A DNA stretch of 64,000 nt, taken from assembly GCA_949825025.1 (NCBI GenBank), contig OX463779.1, forward strand, positions 23,108,816 to 23,172,815, given 5' to 3'. The stretch is from Siphlonurus alternatus. Lineage: Eukaryota > Arthropoda > Insecta > Ephemeroptera > Siphlonuridae. Of this stretch, positions 1 to 12,100 are shown piece after piece (positions within the stretch are counted from its first letter, which is position 1; every line of letters begins with the position of its first letter). The position numbers were made by a program, and so were the translations under genes. The notes beneath the pieces are model-generated. The model searched no databases. It was given only the letters and a program-made list of their open reading frames with translations, and had not been told where the DNA came from.

Positions 1-1201
1 GTTTTTACAATGCACGTTATTATTTTGTACTCTTCGTTTAATTTTTAATTATATTACAGATTATTGTTATCGATTTTTCTGTTTTTATTTAGCACTTCCA
101 GTACTTCCACCTATTTGTGTTAGAATCAATATATAACAGAATCGAACTGCAAAATATCATCAGAGAAGCTTGTATTATTATAAGCAGGCTAGTCTATTCC
201 CCATGTTAAATATGTCGTCAAGATTGGTTGCCTGCTTTTAGGGGTTATTCAAACTTTTCTACCTACTCTGTAGATGGAGTTACCGTCAGATTCTGTCGCA
301 GGTGGTAACCACATGCGACGGGGGAGTTGAGGTGCATCATCCCCAACTTGCGCTGAGGCCGGGGGGTACTGACCGTGTTATTCTCCACTCCCGCTTGTTT
401 GTTTAGTAAAGAAAAAGGAAGAAAAAACATTCATGCAAGCCATTAGCTGTCAAATCTAACCACAATTTATGATATCCCTTTTTTGACGAAATTAATTAAT
501 ATATATACGATATTTTTTTTATTAAAATCAGGCGCAGAATAAAAAAATAATGCCAGCCCTTTTTTAAAATTTTCAATACGATGCTCCGATCGTATACATA
601 GAGTTAATATTATCGCATAAAAAAAAAAAGTGGAACGAGTGATTCCACAATTGAAATGATGAAACAACTCCAAGTGAGTAAAAAGGGGGTCAAAATTGTT
701 GAGTGCGTTGAAAATTTAATACGAAAATACGATAAAATTCATGAAGAAAAACTACCCTGAGCTTTATTCTCACGCCCACGTTTATACTTAACAAGAGAGC
801 ATATTTTATGATTACATAAATAATGTTGGCAAAATCATAATATATATATAATATTTTTTTTTATAATAATTGTATTAATTATAAAATGTTACTTTTACTT
901 TTTAAAAAAAACTGTCCATTGTCTCTATGTTGTATCAATGTAGAGCCACAACAGAAATAAATAAATAAATATAATATCTATCAGCGCGTGTATATTGAAT
1001 TCACGGTGGCAGATGATAGCCTCTGATGGTAATTTTTAAACGAGCAGTAAGCTACATCAAAATTTTTTTACTACATTTTATTTTATTTTATTAAAATTAA
1101 ATAATGAATAGAATAAAATAATCATTTGTTATAAAAAATTTTCAAATTTCATAAATTATAACTTTATATATTTACTGATAAGTCTTATAAAAGTATAATT
1201 A
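1..1201. other. AT-rich intergenic DNA with one GC-rich patch
   Basis: I see no gene here. A GC-richer stretch at about 265-405 looks like part of an unrecognised repeat or a retroelement 3' region, followed by A-rich DNA. The rest is AT-rich with homopolymer runs and no splice-bounded exon I can support. Confidence 0.4.
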
Positions 1202-1677
1202 TTAGAGCGCGGAAAAAAATTAAAATTTTTTTCGAAAAATACAAAATAGGCGCCTAAAAAGTCAACTTATTTTTGGAAAATAGTCTACAAAAAAGACACT
1301 CGTTTTAAAAAATAGTCCATAAAAAATTCACTTTTTTTTTTAGAAACTGCAGCAAAAAGGCGTTTCAAAAGTGCTATTTAAAAGTTTTTTTTTATATTTC
1401 TTTACACAGACTGAAGTCTTTGTTTCTTTACTTCTTTACTTTTTTTTTTTTTTTTACAATACGAAAAAAAGAGCTGAAATGCACTAAAAATATGTCAAAA
1501 AGTCACAGAAAGTCATCTTTTGCCAAAATAGTCTAAAAATCCAAATATTGTCTAAATAGTATTTTTTTTTTATATAGGCTCATTTGAATCCACTTCCGGA
1601 GGTCGGTGGACTTCCTAAATGACAACAAAATAGTCCTCATGTGCACAAATAGGCAAAATGACTTTTCCGCGCTCTAA
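1202..1677. mobile_element. TA-flanked MITE with TTAGAGCGCGG terminal repeats
   Basis: The stretch starts TTAGAGCGCGGAAAA and ends with its reverse complement TTTTCCGCGCTCTAA, with TA on both outer sides. The interior is T-rich with repeated short motifs around AAAATAGTC and has no ORF. The TA flanks suggest a Tc1/mariner-type non-autonomous element; the superfamily is inferred. Confidence 0.7.
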
Positions 1678-2355
1678 TAATTATATACTTTACTATACTT
1701 ATAGCAAATAAACTTTTTAATTTCTTTCTAAAATAGTATCATATCTTGTTTTTTTTTATTATTATTATTTAGAATTTTAAAATATTTTAAATTTAAAATA
1801 AATATAATGAAGTAATTTTTTTATTTTTATTAGCACGCGCATTTGAGATCTTTTGATACGTTGATCCGAAATCATATAATTATATGTAAGCAGAAAAGTA
1901 CTCAGTTCTCGAGTTCACAGTTCACATGCGTTTTATATATACGCATTTTTTTATGTTCTGGCAGCTAGGGTAAAGAATCTTCGGTCAGTTTTCAGTCAGA
2001 TCCCCTCGAGCGCTTGCCCCCCTCCTCCTCTCTTTCTTCAGTCCGTAGCGACAAACTACAGCGCCCCAACCTCGTTTGGTTAATTTTTAAACCTCTTCAA
2101 CCCCTAAGTGTTAAATGTAATGACAGCCTGCGCCATCTAAAAAGGAGGTAGAACCCTAGATCAGTGACGACAAAAATCCCTATAGCTCTAGAGTTATAGG
2201 TATTCTTTATTATATGTTATAAGCTACTCTGATGATTTGACGAAAAATTGCACTATACTATAACTCAGCCAGCCCCCATGAAACACATTCATTTACATAC
2301 TGTGGCATTGAATATTAAAATTTAATGCACATAGTACCTTGTACTTGATGTCATT
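1678..2355. other. intergenic DNA with promoter-like GC patch
   Basis: Mostly AT-rich. About 1960-2130 is GC- and pyrimidine-rich, with two TCAG(T/A) initiator-like motifs near 1985-2000. It could be a promoter or an untranslated exon on the + strand, but no ORF or clear splice pair supports it. Confidence 0.25.
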
Positions 2356-2519
2356 CAGGCGCAGATCCAGGGGGGGCTGGGGGGCTGCAGCCCCCCCGAA
2401 ATTTTGGTTTTAACATGGGCAATATAGGCATTTCCCCCACTCCAATTTTTTTTTAACATTGGCCTTATGGAGGCAGCCCCCCCCCCCCCCCGATAATTTT
2501 TTTTCTGGATCCGCGCCTG
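2356..2519. mobile_element. hAT-like MITE, CAGGCGCRGATCCAG family, copy 1
   Basis: A 164-bp element with ends CAGGCGCAGATCCAG and CTGGATCCGCGCCTG, flanked by a perfect 8-bp target duplication ATGTCATT (2348-2355 and 2520-2527). The interior has long G and C runs near each end. An 8-bp duplication and CAG termini are typical of the hAT superfamily. A second copy lies at 13656-13813 and a damaged end near 39890-39951. Confidence 0.9.
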
Positions 2520-2713
2520 ATGTCATTGTTAATGTACCTTGCAGCTGATATCAAATTGTGCATTGACAATAAAAATAATACATTATTTGCATATTAAATA
2601 CAGTAATTAATTTATTATACTTGACATCCATTCATCGTTTGATTATAATTTTATAGCTATAATAGGATCTGGGCACAAATCCAGAACTTATAAAAATACA
2701 TGCATGGAGAACA

Positions 2714-3110
2714 GTAATAGACAATAATGGTTCCATTTTTTTATTTCATAATTAGAAAATATACATTAAATTAAGCTTTTCTGAATTTTTTCAGATTTTT
2801 TGGAGTGCGGGAACTAATTTTAAAAAAATATTTAAAATGTCTGAATTTGGGTGGTACACCTGATGAGACAACCGTGACGTCATCGACAGCCAATCACAGC
2901 AGCCGTGACATCATCAACAGCCAATCACAGCACGACAAATGACGTCACGGTTGTCCCATCAGGTGTACCACCTAAATTCAGGTATTTTAAATATTTTTTT
3001 AAAATTAGTTCCCGCACTCCAAAAAATCCGAAAAAATTCAGAAAAGCATAATTTTAGGTATAGTTTCTAATTATGAAATAAAAAAAAATGCAACCATTAT
3101 TGTCTATTGC
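2714..3110. mobile_element. foldback MITE with CRE and CCAAT motifs at its centre
   Basis: Two arms of about 160 bp are reverse complements, with AATAGACAATAATGGTT at the outer left and its complement at the outer right. The loop holds a short tandem duplication with CCAATCACAG twice and TGACGTCA-type palindromes near 2876 and 2940. Inner arm sequence such as TTTTTTCAGATTTTTTGGAG is shared with the elements at 18855-19179 and, more weakly, 60489-60792, so these form one family. Confidence 0.8.
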
Positions 3111-3197
3111 TTTTTACATAAACAAAAGAAAAAAAAACTATTGAAATAAAATCATTTATTAATTTCCTCAAAGGCAAGTCAGAAGAAAATGTAATAG

Positions 3198-3199
<2 letters not shown>

Positions 3200-3235
<36 letters not shown>
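3200..3235. repeat. (TA)n microsatellite
   Basis: About 35 bases of uninterrupted alternating T and A. Confidence 0.95.
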
Positions 3236-3238
<3 letters not shown>

Positions 3239-3677
3239 ATAATTTCAGTATATTATAAGCTAATAAATTTCACATACATTTTTTGCAAAAAAGAGATACT
3301 GAAATTTTTCTGAATTTAATGTTTTCTTCATTTTTTATTTTATTTACTTATTTATTTTTTATTTTAGGAAGGTTATTCGAAAACAATACGCGGAATACAA
3401 AATACCATCTTCGTAGACTGCAGTTTGGTGTAATTCTAATATAGCCAATGAATCCTTATGTCGAGTATTATGCCAATGAAAATATTAACAATGTTTAAAA
3501 TACTGCATGAGAATGATTTTTTTTAGCAAATTAAATACTCTTGCTACCAAGAGGGTAAAGGCAAAATATCTCTAACAGTCTACAAATGGTAAAAGCTAGA
3601 ACATTAGTAGTTATAGACTCGTATTGTTTTCTTTCGGCGTACACAAATTAGAAAATTTATAGATTAGACGCAGCTCC

Positions 3678-3680
<3 letters not shown>

Positions 3681-3713
<33 letters not shown>
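3681..3713. repeat. poly(T) tract
   Basis: An almost pure run of about 33 T. It may be the reverse-oriented tail of a retroposed element, but no body is recognisable beside it. Confidence 0.8.
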
Positions 3714-3716
<3 letters not shown>

Positions 3717-3790
3717 TTGACCATCCAATATCATATTCCTGAATCAACTAACGCGTGATGTATATTTAAATTATATTATATAATATAATA

Positions 3791-4527
3791 CAGGGTGTTT
3801 ACTTTGATTTGAACGTTTTAAAGTGATAATTAAGGAAGGAAGTTCGATGGTAATATAGACATATCATACATCAAATTAAAGCTTACATTTTAACAGTTTC
3901 AAAACTTGCATCATAAATTACATGTGCGGACTTGTCTTTATTTGAGACGAAAAAGAAACAAAAATGAGCCGTTTTTTGGTTCAAATATCGGTGTTAACAT
4001 GAAATTAACTGTTGAATCCTTCACTGGATTGCAAGGTTGGTGTGGGACTCATATGTAATGCGTTTGGTCAATTTTCCTTAGATCACCAAAGTAAAGCAAC
4101 ACAAGACTGTTTTGTGGTTGGATGGGTGACCATTTAAACAAAAATTGCACTTCTCCCATCCAGGGGTAACGCTTTTTACCATAATGTGGTTTCTCTACGA
4201 ATTTTAACCATTCCATTTCTGTTTCTGGTTCATTGACAAAATTTGAAGATGCATGTGGCGTTCATCCTGACAAGTTTCCACGTTGCGATCAGTCACATTA
4301 AAATGCCATTTAATTTCATGTTACCACCGATATTTGAACAAAAAAACCGCTCATTTTTGTTTCTTTTTCGTCTCAAAAACAGACAAGTCCGCACATGTAA
4401 TTTATGATACAAGTTTTGAAAATTTTAAAATGTAAGCTTTAATTTGATGTATGACATGTATATATTACCATCGAACTTCATTCCTTAATTATCACTTTAA
4501 AACGTTCAAATCAATGTAAACACCCTG
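3791..4527. mobile_element. long-inverted-repeat DNA element enclosing a 5S-like core
   Basis: Starts CAGGGTGTTTAC and ends GTAAACACCCTG. The arms are about 235 bp and closely complementary, including a shared GACTTGTCT and GTTTCTTTTTCGTCTC block. The left side is flanked by TA and the right by CA, so a decayed TA duplication is possible. The roughly 245-bp centre (4025-4270) is not part of the inverted repeat and contains the 5S-rRNA-like stretch listed separately. No transposase ORF is present. Confidence 0.8.
4040..4133 (+). pseudogene. degenerate 5S-rRNA-like sequence
   Basis: The core reads GATCACCAAAGTAAAGCAAC and then, after a gap, TTGGATGGGTGACC. Both match the order and spacing of the internal region of animal 5S rRNA (GATCACCGAAG..AAGCAAC, then CTTGGATGGGTGACC), which includes the internal polymerase III promoter. 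The 5' part is much less similar and the closing 3' stem is missing, so it is a relic or a 5S-derived SINE fragment, not a working rRNA gene. It lies between the arms of the element at 3791-4527. Confidence 0.6.
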
Positions 4528-6924
4528 CATATTTAAATTGGTTGACTATTTATTACCTAATATTTATAAATTTATATATGTTAGATATCAAATTATATAT
4601 ATAAAATTTCCATTCCAGCTACCATTTATTTATTGTTATACAGTTTGCTAGTAATTATATAATGCAGTCATTCCGTTGGTTCAAATCAATTACCGACACA
4701 CAGAGAAATACGTCATATATTATGAGCATTACCACCGCGTTTACTTTGCCTTTATTAATCTGGTATATTGCGTTTTATAGACCTGCTGGCACTCGCTCTA
4801 GTTTACAAGTAGGATAATTATTGCGTCTTTAATTTTCACTCTGCATTACGTCAGTTCAAGTACCCAAGTCGTCGAGAGTGGGTGCAAAAAAATAAACGAG
4901 AACCGCCGAGTGCAAAATGACGCAAGTTCAGTTTCCTAAGATGGCTGCGCAACTCGCCCGCACAAACTATAAATAAAATATTATACACAGAACCTTTTAT
5001 ATCATAGACAAGTAATATTTATGTATTTTTTTTTTTTTTTTTCCTGAAGACATTACGCGGGTGTTTATTGTATTATACGGACTGCGAAGTGAATGTCGGG
5101 CTGGTCTGCGTTTTAAACACGAACAAGATAGTTTTTTTAAACCAGCTCCATTATTATACTGTTTTAAAACTGAACTATTCCAAAAGGGAAAAAAATAAAA
5201 ATATATACATAAAAAAATTCTAAAAACTGGTCTTCCTTGTTTTTTTGAATATCTTAACTCGCATAAATAAATAATGCTATAAAAAAGGTTGTTTTTTAAC
5301 TAAAAATATTATATATGTACTCTGTCGTAAAGAATTTATCCTTTTAAAGTAGTGAATTTTTTAATTTATATAAGTAAATTTAAGCTTAAATGCTAATTAA
5401 TTTAACTAAAAGTAAATTTATTTTATATTTGGTGCCATGATAGTATAATGTTCATTTTCTACCTACGTTATGTACACAATTTTGTTTTATTTTTATATTT
5501 TATTTTTTCAATTTTTTAGTCAATGATATTTCCATGATTTACATGAGTGGAGAACGAAAATGACGGTAGAATAAATGACCCTGAAAGAGTTTCGATGATA
5601 TACTGCTAATACGGTTTACAAATTTCTTCCGTTTGAGTTGCCCAAATTTTTGGTACCTGCTGACCCCGATAACGCCGCTACATCTGCCTATCGCTGCTGG
5701 TGGTGACCTCGCCTCGTCGGGCCAGCGCGACCCTCTGTGACCTTGCCAGCCCGCGGCTAGGTCGCTCCTGCGTAGCCGCCGTGCCTGCTAGGATAAATGG
5801 CCAGAATGGCCTTATCAAGCGCCGTGATCAGCGATTCAAGCGCTAGTATTTGGGGCCTTACCATTAGGAAGTATGTATGTAACCCGCGGCTACTTGGGAC
5901 TGGGTCAACGCCAATGGATTTGTAAGCAATTTTGTGACCACGCATTTCTCTTTCAACATAATGAGGTAAATGTACCTGTCACGTTTAAAAAAACATTAAC
6001 AAGATTTGTTATTCACCTGACCCAAAGACATAGGTTTGCATAAATTGTTTTAGAATCTAGTATTTGCATGTTTTTTACTACACGTACTTTTTCTTCCTTT
6101 TTTTTCGCTAATTGCCAGTAATCAATTTTGATGGCTGCCGTATTTCCCTTTCACAGTAATTTTAACCTGTCTGTTGTAGGTAGTGGAGAACACAGCAATA
6201 GAACGTTTTTAACGGTGTCTTTCCATGAATATAATAATATATCTTATTTTATTTAGTATCTATTCAATACATCAATCTGACATTGAATTTGATCCGATTA
6301 TACTTAAGCAATAAAAATTTGTATTGTTTTCTATGTATAATCATATATACATTATGTTATAGTACTGCTAATTTTTTGAACCGATTGTGCCGTATTGCAT
6401 TATTATAGTTTTTACTTTTCACCTTGACTTTTATTGTTTAGATAAAATTGGAAAACATAATTATATTACAGCTATCAATGCACGTTTATATTATTTTTCA
6501 TAATATATATCTGTCTAGATTTTGGACATTGTGTGAATATAGCAAAGATAAGTTAACGATAAGATTTTTCAAAAGGAAAAAGGATATCTTATATCATGCA
6601 CGTGTCGTTTTAAAATTAGGTGTTTGGGGGGTCCACCTAATCTACTTTTACTAATGTTTTGCACACAACCGTATTATAAATAATTGAGCAAATGCTGACG
6701 TTGGTATATAGTAAAAACAACGTGATCTATATAAATATTACAGCCTCAGGACAGAATTGAAAAAGCATGCGGAAAAAGACAAAAAAAAAACATAAGATTA
6801 TATACGTTTATCAAGAACAATGAAGACAACTTTTCTTTTGTTAATTTTCTCAGTCGATGTATAACATTATATTTTTTGTTTGCTACTTTAATATATAATG
6901 AGCTGATAATAATGACTTCATTTC
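4528..6924. other. intergenic, no supported gene
   Basis: AT-rich DNA. A GC-richer patch at about 5650-5870 has open frames on both strands, but none shows conserved protein features or convincing splice sites. I see nothing else to annotate. Confidence 0.4.
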
Positions 6925-7297
6925 TTAAGGTAGAGATAATACAGATCAGCTGGCCCAATGCTAAAAAAATCCCATTCATAAAAATTATGAAAAAAATTTA
7001 AAATGTTCTCCTCTACATCCCCTATCAGTAGGTAAAATATCAGGTATACAAAAACGAGCTAGTTTTCGAGTTATTAATTTTTAAAGTTGACCAATTTAAC
7101 ATCGAAGTTCCATTTCTCCATGTTAAATTAGAGAACTTTAAAAATTATTTACTCGAAAACTAGCTCGTTTTTGTATACCTGATATTTTACCTACTGATAG
7201 GGGATGTAGAGGAGAACATTTTAAATTTTTTTCATAATTTTTATGAATGGGATTTTTTTAGCATTGGGCCAGTTGATCCGTATTATCTTTACCTTAA
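6925..7297. mobile_element. foldback MITE, TTAAGGTAGAGATAA family, copy 1
   Basis: Terminal TTAAGGTAGAGATAATAC and its complement GTATTATCTTTACCTTAA enclose arms of about 165 bp that pair almost perfectly, with a small loop near 7105-7120. The arms share long blocks with the copy at 32107-32435, for example the GGTATACAAA..CGA.CTAGTTTT segment. The ends match those at 23537-23920. No coding capacity. Confidence 0.85.
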
Positions 7298-7510
7298 GTC
7301 TATTTTTACTTTTCAGGCTATATATTATTAATACTAGACATGTTTAAAACTTTTTACTAATACATAATTCAAAGATGAGTCTTACAATTGTTAGTCCCTT
7401 GTTTTCTTGGGGGACCTAAATTAAGACTAGAGCCCAGTTAAGACGGGAATGAGGGTGCATGGCGCCCCTGTCCACTAACACAGTAACAATTAATAATATA
7501 TGTATATATT

Positions 7511-7570
7511 ATAACATGACGCCTTATCCCTTACGGGGTAAGCCAGCAGCATTATTATACCTCCATAGTC
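7511..7570 (+). repeat. dispersed repeat fragment, copy 1
   Basis: A stretch around ATAACATGACGCCTTATCCC and AAGCCAGCAGCATTATTA recurs in altered form at about 41541-41600 as ACATGACACCATATCCCTG and AAGCCAGCATTATTACCT. It is probably the preserved end of a retroposon. The family is not recognised. Confidence 0.55.
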
Positions 7571-7739
7571 CACAAATAGATCACCATCCTCCACAGTACT
7601 CGATTCTTTCATATACTTCATTGTTCATTTGCTTTAGAATTACTTGGTATATATACTGTATATATATAATATATATATGTATACTGTAGTGTATACAGTA
7701 TATTATATTTTATATTATTATAATAAATATATATAGATA

Positions 7740-8379
7740 TTGATCGATCGTTATGTCTGTCTGCAGTCTTATACGATACTCTTATTCTTATACATCAATC
7801 CCGTTAAGGTATAACCTGAGAATTTGTCTGTCAAGGTCAAGAGGCGTGGCTATAGTGGCAACACTGTTTGCATTGGAATGCGCATAAATTTTTAGGAGGG
7901 GGTGGTGACAACAGTCCTTGAGAACGTTGCCACATTTCTCATCACATACAGGAAACGATCATCGCCACGGTTCAAAATATATGAAAACAATTCAGAAAAA
8001 TAGTCTAAAAAATTAGGTTTTAGTAAAAAAAAAAGTAAAAGAATCTGTTGTATAGTTTTTTTGCAATGCTAATTAACAAATTTAACATTGGAAGGATACA
8101 AAATTCTCATTTAAATAAATTAATTATAATTAAACCAACGGTTAAAAAATTCCGAAAAAATTCAGAGCTAATTTGACGATTGTTGTGAGTCCACCAAATT
8201 AATTTGAAGAAAATCTGTTGTAGCGAATTTTTCGTCCAAATTTCTCAGGTTAAGCCTTAAAGGGACTGAAATATCTTCCAAATGGGATTATAGGCCATAC
8301 AACCGTGACAATATTATATAAATATTCCGGATATCCCCTATATAACGTAATTTAATTTATTTTCCTTCGTCGCTCATAT
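7740..8379. other. intergenic, no supported gene
   Basis: AT-rich, with no exon or repeat boundary I can define. Confidence 0.35.
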
Positions 8380-8516
8380 GTGGCAACCTTAACAATGCTA
8401 ATAACTTCTTATGTATATGAATATGTTTGTTATGTACGTATCTGTATAGATGAGGTTATGTGTAAGAATGGCTCAGTCTGAGCCAAACATCGCCTATAAT
8501 AAAGAAATTATTCTAT
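8380..8516 (+). mobile_element. LINE 3' end remnant
   Basis: Ends in AATAAAGAAATTATTCTATT, a short A-rich signal followed by an ATTCT-like tail. This is the usual look of a non-LTR retrotransposon 3' terminus in invertebrates. The upstream part has no reading frame, so only an untranslated tail is left. Family not determined. Confidence 0.45.
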
Positions 8517-8789
8517 TCTATAGAGAGTGTGTGTGGTGCAGACTTAAGAAGGTATATATCGGCACGGCTATTGTCTATCTTGTACGCCAGACATACAGAA
8601 TGATGTCAGCAATACAATAATGCACAATAATATGAAGAATCATAACGCGCGTTTCACTACTCCTCCAAACAATTTTAAATGCGCTTCATCTTATACACAA
8701 TCTAAGTAACTATATAACAGATGTTGCTTATTTTCTTATATTATTAATATATATAATGTATTTTTTTGTATGCCATATAGTTTCGCCTA

Positions 8790-9110
8790 GAGAAATCTGT
8801 TAGGGCCGAGTGCGCACCGCCACCAACAACGGTGATAAATTTTTTAATATTTTCCCCGTTTGTTCCGCCACTTTCTCGTAGTAGTAGTGGGCTGTTGGCC
8901 AGTGAGCAAAGCGCGCTACTGGTCTGTGATCTAGTGACTGAGTGAAGTGGCCAGCTGGCTCCTTGGAGCACACATACATGCATGTACGGTTGTGGTAGTG
9001 ACACTGTCAGTGTGATTTTATTAGTTTGAGTGACACGGCGTTGTGACGACGACTCAGGAATATTCGCCCCCACAAACACCGCTTCTTACTATCGAAGGAT
9101 GACGAGAGGA
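8790..9110. promoter_or_regulatory. GC-rich promoter-like or untranslated-exon candidate
   Basis: A 300-bp GC-rich island in AT-rich DNA, with TCAGT initiator-like motifs on the + strand (near 9006) and a possible donor GGTAAATC at 9130. A 111-codon minus-strand frame crosses it but resembles nothing I know. It lies upstream of the RhoGAP gene and could be its 5' end. This is speculative. Confidence 0.2.
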
Positions 9111-9130
9111 CCATTCATGCGGCAATTAAC

Positions 9131-12100
9131 GGTAAATCATGCATCAACAAATCGGATTGCATATACACGTTACCTAATTCTATATTAACCACGCTTCATT
9201 CTTCTTTGTATTTTTTGGTATAACATTGTATTTTTTTTTATTTGGATTTAATTCACTGCGTACACAATAATTTATGCGTGCAGATTACTTGAAAATGGGC
9301 ATTGTTATTTTTATTCGAGGCCTATTCGTCTACTGATTGATCCGTATTAGGTATCATAATAATATAATAATACGTGAATGGAGTGATTTTAGCTCGTTCA
9401 CAATTTTCCAAATTTCATAATTTGTTAAATTTTTATGTTATTCTTTGTTCAAAACCATGAATAATTGCAATACTACACGCACAACGCGGGGTAAAGTGCG
9501 TGACAATTTCCGCAAATTAGACAAAATAATGAAAATATTCAACAAAAAATGTTTAGTTTGTTTTTATAGTTAATTCCGCAATATAATAAAAGTTTCATTT
9601 ATAGAAATATTATGGTCAATGTACCAAGCCTCAATTAAAATGAACGGGAACTCGTTATTCATTCAGGCCTCACCAGAGCCACGTGCATAGCACTTTCACG
9701 ATAAACGTTAAAAATTATTGCTTGAATTAATGGTACGAATAATCTTCAATATAAAAAATTGATGCATCAATTTTGTTATTGTATAAAAGGAAGGAGGAGT
9801 CAGTTTAAAAGGATGCAGCTTTCTGGTGCAGAATTGTTGTGCAGTGTGGCCAATGACTTTGTAAAAGCCAATTAATTCAAGGATCAAACAATATTTTCCC
9901 AGTATGCCTTGTATATAATATATATATTTAAGTATTAAGGACCACACCTGATTCTTGATTATTTGTATTTACAATCATAATATACCTTATATAAATAGCT
10001 CTTTCCAATCATGCTCATTGACTGTGCAGGAAATGAACAAATAGAAAAGTAGTTCAAATTAAAGAATGTGACTGAATGCCGACAATAGTGTGCGTGCAGC
10101 ACCGTTGCTATGTTCAGTGCATTGGCAATGCCTGTCACGCATAGCCGCCTTGGACGTCACCATGCATGGTGCGACACTAACATCGATGTCGCTCGCCCAT
10201 TACTTGCGGTAGTAGTCAACACCTCCATCACACTCCGCTCCATGCTTCTCAAACAGAATTAATAGTAATCTATCACATCACAACTAGTCAAATAATGATG
10301 GACTAATGGTCGTAATTCTGATGAGGAATAAGAGATGACGAATTTTGGGCTAGGGAAGATGACATAGAAGGATCTGTCACTTTTTAACTTCCCGTTTTTG
10401 CTTTGTTGTTGTATGATGTAGTACTAGAAACAGTGAATTATAGTATGCATATATTATTATTAATCTATTCATTCTGTATGATGAGTAAACTGGAAAACTG
10501 TCTTTAATTATAAAAATTTATCTGTACTTACATTCTGTATAGTAAATTTATTATATATGAAGGAAGAAAAAAAAAACGTACAGGCGTAATTAATTTATAG
10601 CACCTTGCGAAGAAAGCGTCTTTAGCGCAAAGTTAAGTATATTTTTAATATATATTTTGCATACTTTTGGAGATGCAAATTAACTTAAAATTATAATTAT
10701 GATATTCATGAATGCTATAAGATACTTTTCTTTATAAACTTCGAAAGTTATATCCATGCAGGGAATTATATTTAAATATTTATTTATGCGAGTCGAAACG
10801 AAATAAATTTATCTTCTATGAGACCTTATATATAGCGTACACTATCTAAAATTAAAATAAAATATTATTAGCAAGTTATTATATTATATGTTGTCCTTCG
10901 CTAACGGTGTACTGTTTCTAATTTTTTTGTGACTTGACGTATTGTTGAGAACACTCGGACAACTTGCTGTCGTTTTCATTATACTTTCCAATCTGTGATG
11001 AAGCATGCAGTTGCACAGATTGCAAAATCGCACTGTAAAAAAAAAAAAAAAAAAGTTTAGCTTAGTTTCCGGGTACCCGAATACTATTTTGATTTCAGTA
11101 TCATCGACCCAAACTTCTTGAGCATGCAACTCTAATAATATAATCATATCACTGTTGGATATAAATGTAATTAAGCAAATAACATTTATAGTAATAATAA
11201 TTTAATAATACACGTATATTTAAATTAGTTTGTTTTGATGCTCCCACGCTGCATGTCATCTTATTAATGAGAAAAGTAGATTTGCATTTTTAATTAAGTG
11301 AAGCGATCCAGTAACTTTTATGTAGCTAAATATAATTATAGCAAAATTGTGTTTGTCACGTGTTGATACCTTGATACATCTTCATGATATAGCAAAGTGC
11401 ATCTCGCAATCAATACTATTTATATGTGCTGTCGCAATCTGTATGTCTATCAATACCATATTGCAACTACAATGCCATTGTACCAGGAAGACAGTCGGCA
11501 TTGTGAGAGTATACAATCTTATAGGCGGAGGTTTACTCTGTAATGATTCGAGACCCCGGGGGCAGTGAGCTCATCTCTGTTACAAGCAAGGCCGCCACCG
11601 TGCATGCAACCTGGGCCACCCCGTGGTTCGGCAAACCGGTCCGAAACACCACCCCAGGGCAGACCCAAGACCCCGGCATGCAGTGCCTCTAGCGGCCACC
11701 TGGCAAACAAGCTCCACCACGATCTGTTATCTGCACATATGATACTCGAACACGTTAGATAACAAGCTGTATTTGAGGTGAGAGCACGCGCATATAGAAA
11801 CGTGAATACAAATTATACAAAAAAGAAACTGACAGTCAATTTGTAAGCGAAAGTAAGTATTTTAATTTAACTTTCTTAACTAATAATGATTAATATTTTA
11901 TACATTATTTGTTTAATTGTATGATTATTAGAAATTAATATATTATTTTGAGCTATTTTGAGTTAAAGAAGACAAACAGAAAAACGATGGTTATTTTGCT
12001 TCCATCATGAAAACATGATGTGTTCGATGTTCTAGTCCGGTTGCTTGCACGCCGTATATGGTAGTAATAGGCGCAAGGTTGTGGCAGCAGCGCAGAGCAA

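Noticed and set aside
6448..6654. 68-codon plus-strand frame and similar AT-rich frames
   Set aside because: Amino acid content (Ile, Lys, Tyr, Phe) follows base composition, with no domain, splice site or conservation signal.
10150..10258. minus-strand frame reading LFEKHGAECDGGVDYYRK
   Set aside because: No acceptor fits the frame, it is short, and nothing adjacent supports a gene.
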